Origin: Microbispora catharanthi
GTDB lineage: Bacteria > Actinomycetota > Actinomycetes > Streptosporangiales > Streptosporangiaceae
DNA: 64,000 nucleotides
Reading direction: 5' to 3'
Assembly: GCF_006334915.2 (NCBI RefSeq)
Contig: NZ_VDMA02000010.1
Coordinates: 1 to 64,000, forward strand
Below are positions 8,443-16,908 of the stretch, in pieces. The translations under genes and the position numbers were made by a program. Under the pieces are notes generated by a model. That model was not told the DNA's origin, made no database searches, and saw only the letters and a program-made list of their open reading frames with translations. How positions within the stretch are numbered: the first letter of the stretch is position 1; each line of letters starts with the position of its first letter.

Positions 8443-8498
8443 TCGCACAGTGTTCGATTGAGTCGTACAGTGTCCGATACTACTCGCACACTGTTCGA
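8443..8498. promoter_or_regulatory. Triple TetR operator, TCGnACAsTGTnCGA
   Basis: Three 15-bp palindromes lie at 8443-8457 (TCGCACAGTGTTCGA), 8463-8477 (TCGTACAGTGTCCGA) and 8484-8498 (TCGCACACTGTTCGA). Their start points are 20 and 21 bp apart, about two helical turns, so bound dimers would sit on one DNA face. The last overlaps the exporter's ribosome-binding region. Confidence 0.8.
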
Positions 8499-8508
8499 GG
8501 TGACATTC

Positions 8509-9978
8509 ATGTCCCATCCCCGACGCTGGTGGATCCTCGGCGTCCTCTGTCTGAGCCTGCTGACCCTGGTCGTGGACAACACCGTCCTCAACCTCGCGAT
8601 CCCGTCGCTCATGCGCGACCTCGGCGCCACGCCGTCCGACGTCCAGTGGGTCATCGACGCGTACGTCCTGGTCTTCGCGGGCCTGCTGCTCACCGCGGGC
8701 AGCCTGTCCGACCGGTACGGCAGGCGGCGGATGCTCGTGATCGGCCTGGCGTTCTTCGGCGGGGCCTCGCTGGCGGCCACACTCGCCACCGAGCCGTGGC
8801 AGCTCATCGCGGCCCGCGCGCTGATGGGCGTCGGCGGCTCCTGCGTGATGCCGTCGACCCTGTCGATCCTGATCACCGTGTTCGACGAGAGTGAGCGGCG
8901 CAAGGCCATCGCCGCGTGGAGTTCGGTCGCCATGGTCGGCGTCATCGCCGGTCCGACGGTCGGCGGGTTCCTGCTCCAGCACTACTACTGGGGCTCGGTC
9001 TTCCTGATCAACGTGCCGATCGCGGTGCTGGCGATCGTCGCGGCCTTCGCGCTCATGCCGGAGACGTACGGCGAGACGCGGCGGGCCGACCCGCTCGGGG
9101 TGATCCTGTCCACGGCCGGGATGGGCGGGCTGGTCTGGGCCGTCATCTCGGCGCCCGGCGGGCACTTCAACCCCCTCGCGGTGGCGGTCTCGGCGGCCGC
9201 CCTGCTGGCGTTCGTGCTGTGGGAGCGCCGCACCCCCCACTCGATGCTGCCGCTCGGCCTGTTCCGGAACCGCTCCTTCAGCGGGGCGTGCTTCTCGATC
9301 GTGCTGCTGTCGTTCGGCGCGGGTGCGCTGATGCTGGCCATCACGCAGTATCTGCAGTTCGTCCTGGGCTACGACCCGCTGAAGGCCGGGTTCGCCCTGC
9401 TGCCCTACGTCGTGGCGGCGATGGTGTTCAACGTCCTGGGCGCGTCGCTGGGCAAGAAGGTGAGCAACCGGGTGCTCATCGTCTCCGGCCTGGTCGTCAT
9501 GGCCGCCGGGTTCGTCCTGCTGTCCACGCTCACCGGCGGGTACGGCACGCTGATCGCCGGCCTGATGGTCATGGGCGTGGGCGGCGGCCTGGCCGGTCCC
9601 GCGGCGTACGCGACGCTGATGGGCGCGGTGCCGCCCGAGCGCGCCGGGGTCGGCTCCGCGCTGAACGACACCGTGCAGCAGGTCGGCATGGCGCTGAGCG
9701 TGGCCGTTCTCGGCAGCGTGCTCGCCGGGGCGTACACCGCGGCCATGCCCGAGTCGGCGCCGCCGGCGGCGCGCGAGTCGATCGGCGTCGCGGTGAGCCT
9801 GGGCGACCCCGCCGTGGCCGCAGCCGGGCGCGACGCCTTCGTGTCGGCGATGTCCGTCGGCTCGTGGGTGGGCGCGGCCTGCTCGCTCGCGGCGGCCCTG
9901 GTCGCGCTGCTGGTCCTGCGCCGGAAGGCCGCCGGGACGGCTCCCGCTCAGGAGCCCGCGGCACCCAGCACTGTGTAA
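8509..9978 (+). CDS. DHA2-family (EmrB/QacA-like) multidrug exporter
   Basis: The 489-residue membrane protein has about 14 predicted transmembrane segments. Major facilitator motifs are visible: LVVDNTVLNLAIPSL near the start (DHA2 motif D1), GSLSDRYGRRRMLVIG (motif A, loop 2-3), and GPTVGGFLL in helix 5 (motif C of antiporters). These proteins expel drugs or dyes in exchange for protons. GAGGTG lies 6 nt before the ATG at 8509; an in-frame earlier start would run into the operators. The neighbouring TetR and triple operator indicate inducible expression. Confidence 0.93.
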   Translation: MSHPRRWWILGVLCLSLLTLVVDNTVLNLAIPSLMRDLGATPSDVQWVIDAYVLVFAGLLLTAGSLSDRYGRRRMLVIGLAFFGGASLAATLATEPWQLIAARALMGVGGSCVMPSTLSILITVFDESERRKAIAAWSSVAMVGVIAGPTVGGFLLQHYYWGSVFLINVPIAVLAIVAAFALMPETYGETRRADPLGVILSTAGMGGLVWAVISAPGGHFNPLAVAVSAAALLAFVLWERRTPHSMLPLGLFRNRSFSGACFSIVLLSFGAGALMLAITQYLQFVLGYDPLKAGFALLPYVVAAMVFNVLGASLGKKVSNRVLIVSGLVVMAAGFVLLSTLTGGYGTLIAGLMVMGVGGGLAGPAAYATLMGAVPPERAGVGSALNDTVQQVGMALSVAVLGSVLAGAYTAAMPESAPPAARESIGVAVSLGDPAVAAAGRDAFVSAMSVGSWVGAACSLAAALVALLVLRRKAAGTAPAQEPAAPSTV

Positions 9979-10035
9979 GCCAAATTCGAGGTATCCCAGA
10001 CAGGCTGACGGGTGAGGCGGTCGCCCGCCAGCCGG

Positions 10036-10041
10036 GATACT
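10036..10041 (+). promoter_or_regulatory. Putative -10 box of leaderless aminotransferase mRNA
   Basis: GATACT is followed by CGGAGC and the ATG at 10048, the same N6 geometry as elsewhere. The GGAG inside the gap is too close to act as a normal Shine-Dalgarno site. Confidence 0.4.
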
Positions 10042-10047
10042 CGGAGC

Positions 10048-11343
10048 ATGTCGGACCTTCTCGCACGCCATCGCGCGGTCATGCCGAACTGGATGGCCCT
10101 CTACTACAACGAGCCCATCGAAATCGTCGGCGGCAAGGGGAACCGCGTCGTCGACGCGAACGGGAAGAGCTATCTGGACTTCTTCGCCGGGATCCTGACC
10201 AACATGATCGGGTACGACGTGCCCGAGGTGCGGGAGGCCGTCGAGCGCCAGCTCGCCACCGGTGTCGTCCACACCTCGACGCTGTACCTCATCCGCAGCC
10301 AGGTCGAGCTTGCCGAGAAGATCGCCCGCCTGTCGGGCATCCCGGACGCCAAGGTGTTCTTCACCAACTCCGGCACGGAGGCCAACGAGACGGCCCTGCT
10401 GCTGGCCACCTACGCCCGCGGGTCCGACCAGGTGCTCGCCATGCGGCAGAGCTACCACGGCCGGTCGTTCGGCGCGGTCAGCGTGACCTCCAACCGGTCC
10501 TGGAAGAACAACTCGCTGTCGCCGCTCAACGTGCACTTCCTGCACGGCGCCGACCGCCACCTCGCGCAGTTCCGCGGCATGTCGGACGCCGACTACATCG
10601 CGGCCTGCGTGGACGACCTGCGCCACGTGCTCGCCACGGCCGTCACCAAGGACGTCGCCGCGCTGATCGCCGAGCCGATCCAGGGCGTGGGCGGCTTCAC
10701 CATGGCCCCCGACGGGCTGTTCGCCGCGTACAAGGAGGTCCTCGACGAGGAGGGCATCCTGTTCATCTCCGACGAGGTGCAGACCGGCTGGGGCCGTACG
10801 GGCTCGGCGTTCTTCGGGATCCAGAACCACGGCGTGACGCCCGACATGATGACCTTCGCCAAGGGGCTCGGCAACGGCTTCGCGGTCGGCGGCATCGTGG
10901 CGCGCGGCGACCTCATGGACGGCCCGCACGCCGTGGGGCTGTCGACCTTCGGCGGCAATCCGATCTCGATGGCGGCGGCCAACGCGACGCTCGACTACGT
11001 GCTCGACCACGACCTGCAGGCCAAGGCGGCGCGCACCGGCGAGATCATCGTCTCCGGGCTGCGCGAGGCCGCCGAGCGGCTGCCCGTGGTGGGCGACGTG
11101 CGGGGCAAGGGCCTGATGTTCGCGATCGAACTGGTCGACCCCGCCACCGGCGCCCCCGCCCCCGCGCTGGCCGCCCGTTTCATGGAGGAGACCAAGAGGC
11201 TCGGCCTGCTCGCCGGCAAGGGCGGGCTGTACGGCAGCACCCTGCGCATGGCTCCGCCGCTCACACTCACCGAGGACGAGGCCCGCGAGGGCCTGGGCAT
11301 CCTCGTCACCGCTCTGGAGGCCGTCAACGATGAAGCACGTTAA
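10048..11343 (+). CDS. Class III PLP aminotransferase (omega-amino acid type)
   Basis: The 431-residue enzyme has the class III fold: FFTNSGTEANE binds the cofactor phosphate, SYHGRSFG is the conserved HG motif, FISDEVQTGWGRTG holds the cofactor-pairing Asp, and MTFAKGLGNG holds the Schiff-base lysine. Substrate cannot be fixed from sequence. It overlaps the next gene, a malonate/methylmalonate semialdehyde dehydrogenase, by 14 bp. This favours an omega-amino acid such as beta-alanine or 3-aminoisobutyrate, whose transamination gives the dehydrogenase's substrate. The start was chosen at MSDLLARHRAV, next to a -10-like GATACT. Confidence 0.9.
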   Translation: MSDLLARHRAVMPNWMALYYNEPIEIVGGKGNRVVDANGKSYLDFFAGILTNMIGYDVPEVREAVERQLATGVVHTSTLYLIRSQVELAEKIARLSGIPDAKVFFTNSGTEANETALLLATYARGSDQVLAMRQSYHGRSFGAVSVTSNRSWKNNSLSPLNVHFLHGADRHLAQFRGMSDADYIAACVDDLRHVLATAVTKDVAALIAEPIQGVGGFTMAPDGLFAAYKEVLDEEGILFISDEVQTGWGRTGSAFFGIQNHGVTPDMMTFAKGLGNGFAVGGIVARGDLMDGPHAVGLSTFGGNPISMAAANATLDYVLDHDLQAKAARTGEIIVSGLREAAERLPVVGDVRGKGLMFAIELVDPATGAPAPALAARFMEETKRLGLLAGKGGLYGSTLRMAPPLTLTEDEAREGLGILVTALEAVNDEAR

Positions 11344-12823
11344 CCACTGGATCGGCGGCGCCCGGACGGGCGAGGGCGGCCGTTCGGCCGACCTGTTCGA
11401 CCCGGCGACCGGCGAGGTGAGCGGTCAGGTGTCGCTGGCCTCGATCGAGGAGGTCGACGCGGCGGTGGAGGCGGCCGCGCTGGCCTTCCCCGCCTGGCGC
11501 GACGCCTCGCTCACCAAGCGCACCCAGGTCCTGTTCCGGTTCCGCGAGCTGCTCGACGCGCACCGCGACGACGTGGCCGCGCTGATCACGGCCGAGCACG
11601 GCAAGGTGCACTCCGACGCGCTGGGCGAGGTGGCCCGCGGCCTGGAGGTCGTGGAGTTCGCCTGCGGCATTCCCCACCTGCTCAAGGGCGGCTACTCGGA
11701 GAACGTCTCGACGCGGGTCGACTCCTACTCGATCCGCCAGCCGCTCGGCGTGGTGGCGGGCATCACCCCGTTCAACTTCCCGGCGATGGTCCCGATGTGG
11801 ATGTTCCCGGTCGCGATCGCCTGCGGGAACACGTTCGTGCTCAAGCCCTCCGAGCGCGACCCCTCCGCGTCCCTGCTGATCGCGGAGCTGTGGCAGCGGG
11901 CCGGCCTGCCGGACGGCGTGTTCAACGTGGTCCAGGGTGACAAGGCGGCGGTGGACCGGCTGCTCGAGCACCCGGCCGTACGGGCCGTGTCGTTCGTCGG
12001 CTCCACGCCCATCGCGCGGTACGTGTACGAGACCGGCACGGCCCACGGCAAGCGGGTGCAGGCACTCGGCGGGGCCAAGAACCACATGCTCGTGCTGCCC
12101 GACGCCGACCTCGACCTCGTCGCCGACTCGGCCGTCTCGGCGGGCTTCGGCTCGGCGGGGGAGCGGTGCATGGCGATCTCCGTGGTGCTCGCGGTCGACC
12201 CGATCGGCGACGAGCTGGTCGAGAAGATCGTGTCGCGGGTGCGCGACCTCCAGATCGGCCCAGGGAACGACCCCGAGTCGCAGATGGGCCCGCTCGTCAC
12301 CGCCGCCCACCGCGACAAGGTGGAGTCCTACCTCGACCTCGGCGTCGAGGAGGGGGCCAAGCTCGTGGTCGACGGCCGGGATACCCCGGTGCGCGGGGAC
12401 CGGGGGAACGGCTTCTGGCTCGGCCCGACCGTCCTCGACCACGTGCCGCCGAACTCCCGCGTCCACCGCGAGGAGATCTTCGGCCCGGTGCTGTCGATCG
12501 TGCGCGTCCGCTCGTACGAGGAGGGCCTGGAGCTGATCAACACCGGCGAGTACGGCAACGGCACGGCGATCTTCACCAACGACGGCGGCGCGGCCCGGCG
12601 CTTCCAGAACGAGGTCGAGGTCGGCATGATCGGCGTCAACGTGCCGATCCCGGTGCCGATGGCCTACTACAGCTTCGGCGGCTGGAAGGCCTCGCTGTTC
12701 GGCGACACCCACGTGCACGGCACCGAGGGGGTCCACTTCTACACCAGGGGCAAGGTCGTCACCTCGCGGTGGCTCGATCCCTCCCACGGCGGCGTGAACC
12801 TGGGCTTCCCGACCAACGCCTGA
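11330..12823 (+). CDS. mmsA: CoA-acylating methylmalonate-semialdehyde dehydrogenase
   Basis: The 497-residue aldehyde dehydrogenase matches the MmsA branch: FNHWIGG-like start (VNHWIGGAR), TPFNFPAMVPMWMFP, GAKNHMLVLPDAD, and catalytic Cys in GSAGERCMAIS. These enzymes convert (methyl)malonate semialdehyde, NAD and CoA to propionyl- or acetyl-CoA, in valine, beta-alanine and pyrimidine breakdown. The 14-bp overlap with the aminotransferase indicates translational coupling and sequential reactions. No separate promoter is seen. Confidence 0.93.
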   Translation: MKHVNHWIGGARTGEGGRSADLFDPATGEVSGQVSLASIEEVDAAVEAAALAFPAWRDASLTKRTQVLFRFRELLDAHRDDVAALITAEHGKVHSDALGEVARGLEVVEFACGIPHLLKGGYSENVSTRVDSYSIRQPLGVVAGITPFNFPAMVPMWMFPVAIACGNTFVLKPSERDPSASLLIAELWQRAGLPDGVFNVVQGDKAAVDRLLEHPAVRAVSFVGSTPIARYVYETGTAHGKRVQALGGAKNHMLVLPDADLDLVADSAVSAGFGSAGERCMAISVVLAVDPIGDELVEKIVSRVRDLQIGPGNDPESQMGPLVTAAHRDKVESYLDLGVEEGAKLVVDGRDTPVRGDRGNGFWLGPTVLDHVPPNSRVHREEIFGPVLSIVRVRSYEEGLELINTGEYGNGTAIFTNDGGAARRFQNEVEVGMIGVNVPIPVPMAYYSFGGWKASLFGDTHVHGTEGVHFYTRGKVVTSRWLDPSHGGVNLGFPTNA

Positions 12824-12858
12824 CGCCGTAGGCGACGCCCCGGGCCGGTGGGGCCCAG

Positions 12859-12864
12859 TAGGCT
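12859..12864 (+). promoter_or_regulatory. Putative -10 element for the lipoprotein gene
   Basis: TAGGCT sits 32 bp before the GTG start at 12897. GGGGG lies 4-8 bp before that start, so this transcript has a normal leader. A GC-rich hairpin (GCCCCGGGCCGGTGGGGC, 12837-12854) just upstream may end transcription of mmsA. Confidence 0.35.
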
Positions 12865-12896
12865 CGGGGCGTCCGTCTTTCTCATGGGGGTCGTGC

Positions 12897-14093
12897 GTGC
12901 GCCGTACACACTTGGCCGCGACGGTCGCGGCCGTGGGACTGCTCGCCGCCGCCTGCGCCGGCGGGCCCGGGCCCGCGACGGAGGTGGCCACGCCGGGCAC
13001 CTCGGCGGCCGCGGCGGCGACGGCCTCCGGCGGCGCAGGCCCCAGCCCGTCGTCCGGCGGTCCCACGCCCACCCCGGTCGCGTCTGTCGGGCCGGGCGAG
13101 GGAACGGTCAGCGTGGTCGCGATCGACGGGTACGCCGAGTGGGGCGGCGTCGATCCCAAGGTCAAGTGGGTCGGCACGTTCGAGAAGGAGACGGGCTGCA
13201 AGGTCAGCCTGCGCTACTACGACCCGCGCCAGGAGGAGAAGCCGGGCGACTTCCCGCCGTCGTCGTTCGACGTGATCTCCGCGACGCCCGAGGTGGGCGG
13301 CCGGCTGATGGACGACGGCAAGGCCGCCCCGCTCAACACCGCTCTGCTGGACGGCTACGACAAGATCCCCAAGCGGCTGCGCACGCTGCCGTCGGTCACC
13401 CGCGGCGAGCGGGTGTACGGCGTGCCGTACGTGTGGGCGACCAACGAGATCCTCTACGACGCCGGCAAGGTCGGTCCCGACGGCCCGGAGTCGCTCTTCA
13501 CGGACAAGGGTCCCGTGATGCTCCGGGACCGTCCGCTGTCGCTGGCCGACGCCGCCCTGGTGCTCAAGGCCCAGGGCACGGACATCGGCGAGGACATCAA
13601 GGACCCGTTCGACCTCACCGACGCCCAGCTCGACGCCGCCGCCAAGCTGTTCACGTCCGACGAGGACGGCCGCCGCGTCTTCTGGCGCGATCCCGTCGAG
13701 GTCGTCCAGGGCTTCGCGACCGGGTCCGTACGGCTCGCGCAGGCCACGCCGTACCATCTGGACGTGCTCAGGCGGGGGCACAAGCCGGTCAGGGCGCTGA
13801 CGGACCGGCCGGTGACCGGATGGGCCGACGCGTGGATGATGTCGGCCCAGGCCCCGCATCCCTCGTGCGCGTACAAGTGGCTCGACTTCACGATGTCGGC
13901 GGACGTGCAGCGCAAGGTGTCGGCCTGGATGGGCCTCGCCCCGGCCAACCCCGAGGGGTGCACCGGCGCGGCCCGCCGGATCTGCGCGGACTACCGCGCC
14001 GGCACCTCCCGGGCGTTCCAGGGCGTCTACTTCGCGGTGCGTCCCGAGGCGTACGACAAGTGGGTGGAGCGCTGGTCGCGGATCGTGTCCTGA
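12897..14093 (+). CDS. Orphan polyamine-type ABC substrate-binding lipoprotein
   Basis: The 398-residue protein has a lipoprotein signal peptide with lipobox LAAAC (Cys20) and a Ser/Pro/Thr/Ala-rich linker to about residue 68. A PotD-like extracellular binding domain follows, with GVPYVWATNEILYD, VEVVQGFATGSVRLAQ and VTGWADAWMM. Polyamine or small organic cation binding is inferred from fold resemblance only. Unusually, no permease or ATPase gene adjoins it; the neighbours are mmsA and a convergent membrane protein. It may use a transporter elsewhere. Confidence 0.82.
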   Translation: MRRTHLAATVAAVGLLAAACAGGPGPATEVATPGTSAAAAATASGGAGPSPSSGGPTPTPVASVGPGEGTVSVVAIDGYAEWGGVDPKVKWVGTFEKETGCKVSLRYYDPRQEEKPGDFPPSSFDVISATPEVGGRLMDDGKAAPLNTALLDGYDKIPKRLRTLPSVTRGERVYGVPYVWATNEILYDAGKVGPDGPESLFTDKGPVMLRDRPLSLADAALVLKAQGTDIGEDIKDPFDLTDAQLDAAAKLFTSDEDGRRVFWRDPVEVVQGFATGSVRLAQATPYHLDVLRRGHKPVRALTDRPVTGWADAWMMSAQAPHPSCAYKWLDFTMSADVQRKVSAWMGLAPANPEGCTGAARRICADYRAGTSRAFQGVYFAVRPEAYDKWVERWSRIVS

Positions 14094-14125
14094 TCGGTGT
14101 CTCCTGATCCGTGTCTCCTGATTCG
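14085..14125 (+). repeat. Three 12-15 bp tandem units spanning the stop codon
   Basis: GTGTCCTGATCG (14085), GTGTCTCCTGATCC (14097) and GTGTCTCCTGATTCG (14111) follow one another. The first includes the TGA of the lipoprotein gene at 14091-14093. Confidence 0.8.
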
Positions 14126-14145
14126 GGCCGTGAACGGGGCGCCGC

Positions 14146-14625
14146 TCAGTTCTGTTCGCCGGTGCTCTGCGGTGCCCGGTCGTGGTGGGGCTCGCGGGCA
14201 TCCAGGGGTGGGCGGGTATCCATCGGTGCGCGTGTGGGGAAGACGGTGCAGGCGAGCGGCCAGAACACCAGCCAGACCACCATGGCGAACGTCAGGCGAC
14301 CGGCCCACTCCAGGAGCGCCGCCCCGCGTCCGAGGTCGCCGATGACCACGACGCCGGCCAGCAGCAGGCCGCAGGCGACGGCCCAGCCGATCATGCCCTT
14401 GCCCCAGGCGTGCCATTCGTATCGGGCACGCTCCCTGCCGTAACGCTTGCGCCGGTCGGGCGGCGGCCCCCCGGCGTAGCGGTGGGCGAACCTGACGTCG
14501 GCCCACCGCACCATGTCGTGCCCGAAGGCGACGGTGAACCCCAGGTAGGCCGCGGCCAGCCCGTGCGTGAACTCCGCCCGCCCGCCGTCACGGAGGTCGG
14601 CCACGCTCGCGACGAGGAGGCGCAC
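14146..14625 (-). CDS. Small two-helix membrane protein, unknown function
   Basis: The 159-residue frame has two hydrophobic stretches (about residues 77-98 and 108-130) and a charged N-terminus with HDMVRWADVRFAHRYAGG. I do not recognise a family. It diverges from a TetR gene, with GTG 14625 lying inside a palindrome. That supports it being a real, TetR-controlled gene. Confidence 0.6.
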   Translation of the reverse strand: MRLLVASVADLRDGGRAEFTHGLAAAYLGFTVAFGHDMVRWADVRFAHRYAGGPPPDRRKRYGRERARYEWHAWGKGMIGWAVACGLLLAGVVVIGDLGRGAALLEWAGRLTFAMVVWLVFWPLACTVFPTRAPMDTRPPLDAREPHHDRAPQSTGEQN

Positions 14626-14632
14626 ATTGTGC
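14622..14632. promoter_or_regulatory. Short palindrome in divergent promoter, candidate TetR operator
   Basis: GCACATTGTGC is followed by TATAAA, in the 44-bp gap between the membrane protein and TetR starts. It overlaps the membrane protein's GTG. Only 11 bp long, so support is modest. Confidence 0.4.
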
Positions 14633-14669
14633 TATAAAAATCGGGCGGGTGCGTGGTTGGAGGAGCGCT

Positions 14670-15260
14670 GTGCCGAAGATCGTGGACCACCGGGTGCGGC
14701 GGGGGGAGATCGCCGAGGCGTTGTGGCGGGTCGTCCGCCGAGACGGCGTGGGCGCCGCCACCGTCCGCAGCATCGCGGCGGAGGCCGGCTGGTCACCGAG
14801 CGCGCTGCGGCACTACTTCTCGACCCAGGCGGAGCTGCTCGCCTTCGCGATGGAGCACGTCATCACGCGGGTCCGCGCGCGTATCGAGACCACCGACTTC
14901 CGCGGCCCCGTCCGCGTCGCCGTACGCCGCCTGCTGGAGGAGCTGCTGCCGATGGACGCGGAGCGGCGCGCGGAGGCCGAGGTCTGGCTGCAGCTGGCCG
15001 CGCTCAGCCAGGGCGGCCCGGCCGCCACCGACTGGTTGCGCCGCGCGGACGACGGCGTGGGGGAGGCGGCGACTCTGGCCGTCCGCGCGCTCGCCGAGGA
15101 GGGGGAGCTCGCCGGCCATCGGGACGCCGAGTTCGAGGCGGCGCGGCTACACGCCCTCATCGACGGTCTGACCATCCACGTCCTGGCCCGGCCGGATTCG
15201 ATGCCGCCGGACCGCGTGAGCGCCGTGCTGGCCGCCCATCTGGAGGATCTGGCGACCTGA
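14670..15260 (+). CDS. TetR-family transcriptional regulator (BetI/TetR_C_6-like)
   Basis: The 196-residue protein has an N-terminal helix-turn-helix (ATVRSIAAEAGWSPSALRHYFSTQAELL). The all-helical C-terminal domain resembles BetI-like regulators. GTG 14670 is preferred because GGAGGAG ends about 5 nt upstream. It probably controls the divergent membrane protein. Ligand unknown. Confidence 0.88.
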   Translation: MPKIVDHRVRRGEIAEALWRVVRRDGVGAATVRSIAAEAGWSPSALRHYFSTQAELLAFAMEHVITRVRARIETTDFRGPVRVAVRRLLEELLPMDAERRAEAEVWLQLAALSQGGPAATDWLRRADDGVGEAATLAVRALAEEGELAGHRDAEFEAARLHALIDGLTIHVLARPDSMPPDRVSAVLAAHLEDLAT

Positions 15261-15265
15261 GGACG

Positions 15266-16369
15266 TCACGAGGCCGGGGGAAGCTTCGCGACCGCGGCCT
15301 GGAGGGCCGGTCCGGAGATGTCGGCGAACCCGCCTCCCGGATAGTCGACCAGCCACACGTGCAGCATGTCGGTCTCCCCGGGCGGGTCGCAGAGGGGGCA
15401 GGTGTGGGAGTGCCACGGCGTGAGCGGGCCTATCGCCGGGCCCCGGGCGCCCGGCGGCATGACGAACACCGCGCCCAGCAGGGTCTTCCCCTCGTGGTAG
15501 ACCAGCACCTCCGGCTGCGCCGGGTCGAGGACCAGACCGTCCTGCAGCAGCGCGGGGTTGGCGAGCTGCTGGACGCCGTCGTTGTCGGTCCAGACCCGGT
15601 AGCCCGCCCGCTCCGCGTCCGCCGCCGTCGGCAGACGACCGGCGTTCTCCCGCCGTACCGCCGCCGCCAGGGCCTGCGCCGCGCTCGTCGCGGCGTCGGC
15701 CGCCACCACGCCCGCGCCTGGGGTGAGGGGCCCCTCGGCCGCCGCCGTGGCCGGCGGCTGCGGCGCCCCGTGGTGGTGATGTCCCGCGAGCGGTCCCGGC
15801 GAGGTCGTGGCGGGGCGCGCGACCAGGATCTCGTCGAAGGCCGTGGTGCCCCAGGAGGTGAAACTGACGCCGACCGCGGCGGCGACCAGGCAGGCGACCA
15901 CGGCCGCGCCCACACCTCCCGCTGACGGGCCCCGGCCGGTGAGAAGGCCGATCGGCCGGTGGGAGCGGGCGCCGTCGTCGTCCGTGACCGACGCGTACGC
16001 GACGAGGGCCGGCGCGGCCGCCGCCAGCAGCGCCTCCAGGAGAGCCGCGAGCGCCTCGGGGGCGCCTCCGGGGTCGGGGATCCACGCGTCGGGGCCGAGA
16101 GGAAGCCCGGCCGTCCTGCCGACCAGCCAGATCACGAGCAGGGCGAGGTTGACGAACCCGCCGGTCAGCACCACCGCCTGCGTGGGACGGAGGAGCAGGG
16201 CCGCCGCCCAGGCCAGTTGCAGGCATCCCGCGACGGCGAACAGCGCGCCGTGCCCGGGAGACGCGGCGAAGTGGCCGGGGATCACGCCGAAGTGGATCGC
16301 GGCCGATCCTGCGGCCGGCGCGGCCAGAGTCAGCGGCGGCGCGCCGCGCATTTTGTCCACATTGCGCAT
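15266..16369 (-). CDS. Multi-pass membrane protein with His/Pro-rich loop, unknown function
   Basis: The N-terminal half has about five hydrophobic segments, with SAAIHFGVIPGHFAASPGHGALF early on, and ends near residue 190. GHHHHGAPQPP is a possible metal-binding loop. The soluble C-terminal domain contains MPPGARGPAIGPLTPWHSH, CPLCDPPGETDMLHVWLVDYPGG and PALQAAVAKLPP. The pattern of conserved His residues early and late suggests metal handling, but I cannot assign a function. The start is uncertain: ATG 16369 lies in an inverted repeat, and ATG 16351 is the alternative. It converges on the TetR gene with a 5-bp gap. Confidence 0.7.
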   Translation of the reverse strand: MRNVDKMRGAPPLTLAAPAAGSAAIHFGVIPGHFAASPGHGALFAVAGCLQLAWAAALLLRPTQAVVLTGGFVNLALLVIWLVGRTAGLPLGPDAWIPDPGGAPEALAALLEALLAAAAPALVAYASVTDDDGARSHRPIGLLTGRGPSAGGVGAAVVACLVAAAVGVSFTSWGTTAFDEILVARPATTSPGPLAGHHHHGAPQPPATAAAEGPLTPGAGVVAADAATSAAQALAAAVRRENAGRLPTAADAERAGYRVWTDNDGVQQLANPALLQDGLVLDPAQPEVLVYHEGKTLLGAVFVMPPGARGPAIGPLTPWHSHTCPLCDPPGETDMLHVWLVDYPGGGFADISGPALQAAVAKLPPAS

Positions 16370-16382
16370 TATTGGGCGCAAT
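16361..16382. promoter_or_regulatory. Inverted repeat ATTGCGC-N8-GCGCAAT
   Basis: Perfect 7-bp arms at 16361-16367 and 16376-16382, right at the start of the membrane-protein gene. This geometry fits a dimeric repressor such as a metal-responsive regulator. It overlaps ATG 16369, which makes the later start at 16351 attractive. Confidence 0.45.
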
Positions 16383-16489
16383 GATCTCGATAGGGAAGGC
16401 CGAAAATAGGAGCAACCCGGCACTGGGGCAGACGCCGTGGATGGGGCACGCCATGGGCCGGCCGAGCCGGGCCGGGGTGGAACGGGTGG

Positions 16490-16738
16490 TCAGGACATGG
16501 CCGCCCGGGAGCGGCGGGGCAGCGGCACCTTGCCCTCGGGGGCGGGCAGCAGGGCCTCGGCGCAGTCGTCGCAGGCGTGGACGGGGGCGTTGTCGGGCAG
16601 CATGCCGACCTTGACCCGGGGACGGGGCCACTTCTTGTGGCAGACGACGCAGGCGTCGCCGTCGCGCTGCGTGGTGGTGAGGCCGGCAGGGTCGAACGTC
16701 AGCATGAGCCGCTCGGCGCCGTTCGGGTTCCAGCCCAT
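16490..16738 (-). CDS. Small double-CxxC protein, probable zinc ribbon
   Basis: The 82-residue protein has CVVCHKK and, about 20 residues later, CDDCAEAL. Four cysteines in two CxxC pairs are typical of a zinc ribbon. It ends with a basic tail (PLPRRSRAA). A GGGGGGA Shine-Dalgarno site precedes ATG 16738. It lies alone downstream of gabT, separated by a terminator. Function unknown. Confidence 0.65.
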   Translation of the reverse strand: MGWNPNGAERLMLTFDPAGLTTTQRDGDACVVCHKKWPRPRVKVGMLPDNAPVHACDDCAEALLPAPEGKVPLPRRSRAAMS

Positions 16739-16848
16739 CAAAGTCCCCCCTCGATCGCCTATCGGAACCGTTATAACGCGGTTACCCTTCGTGATCGGCG
16801 CGAGTCGGGCCAAGCGATGGTTAAATCGAGGCATAACGCAAGCCGTAC

Positions 16849-16900
16849 AACAACAAAAGGGACACCTTGGAACAGACCGGGTGCCCCTTTTGGTGTTGTT
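16849..16900. terminator. Hairpin terminator after gabT
   Basis: AACAACAAAAGGGACACC pairs with GGTGCCCCTTTTGGTGTTGTT across a loop of about 12 nt. The long stem has A-rich and T-rich flanks, so it can serve both strands. It lies 9 bp beyond the gabT stop codon on the minus strand. Confidence 0.85.
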
Positions 16901-16908
16901 CAAACTGT

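Noticed and set aside
8218-11010. 930-codon minus-strand frame opposite the exporter and aminotransferase
   Set aside because: It is the antisense of three clearly recognisable proteins and encodes His/Arg/Gly-rich sequence with no domain.
11324-13201. Long minus-strand frame opposite mmsA
   Set aside because: A GC-skew shadow of mmsA and the lipoprotein gene; no recognisable motif.
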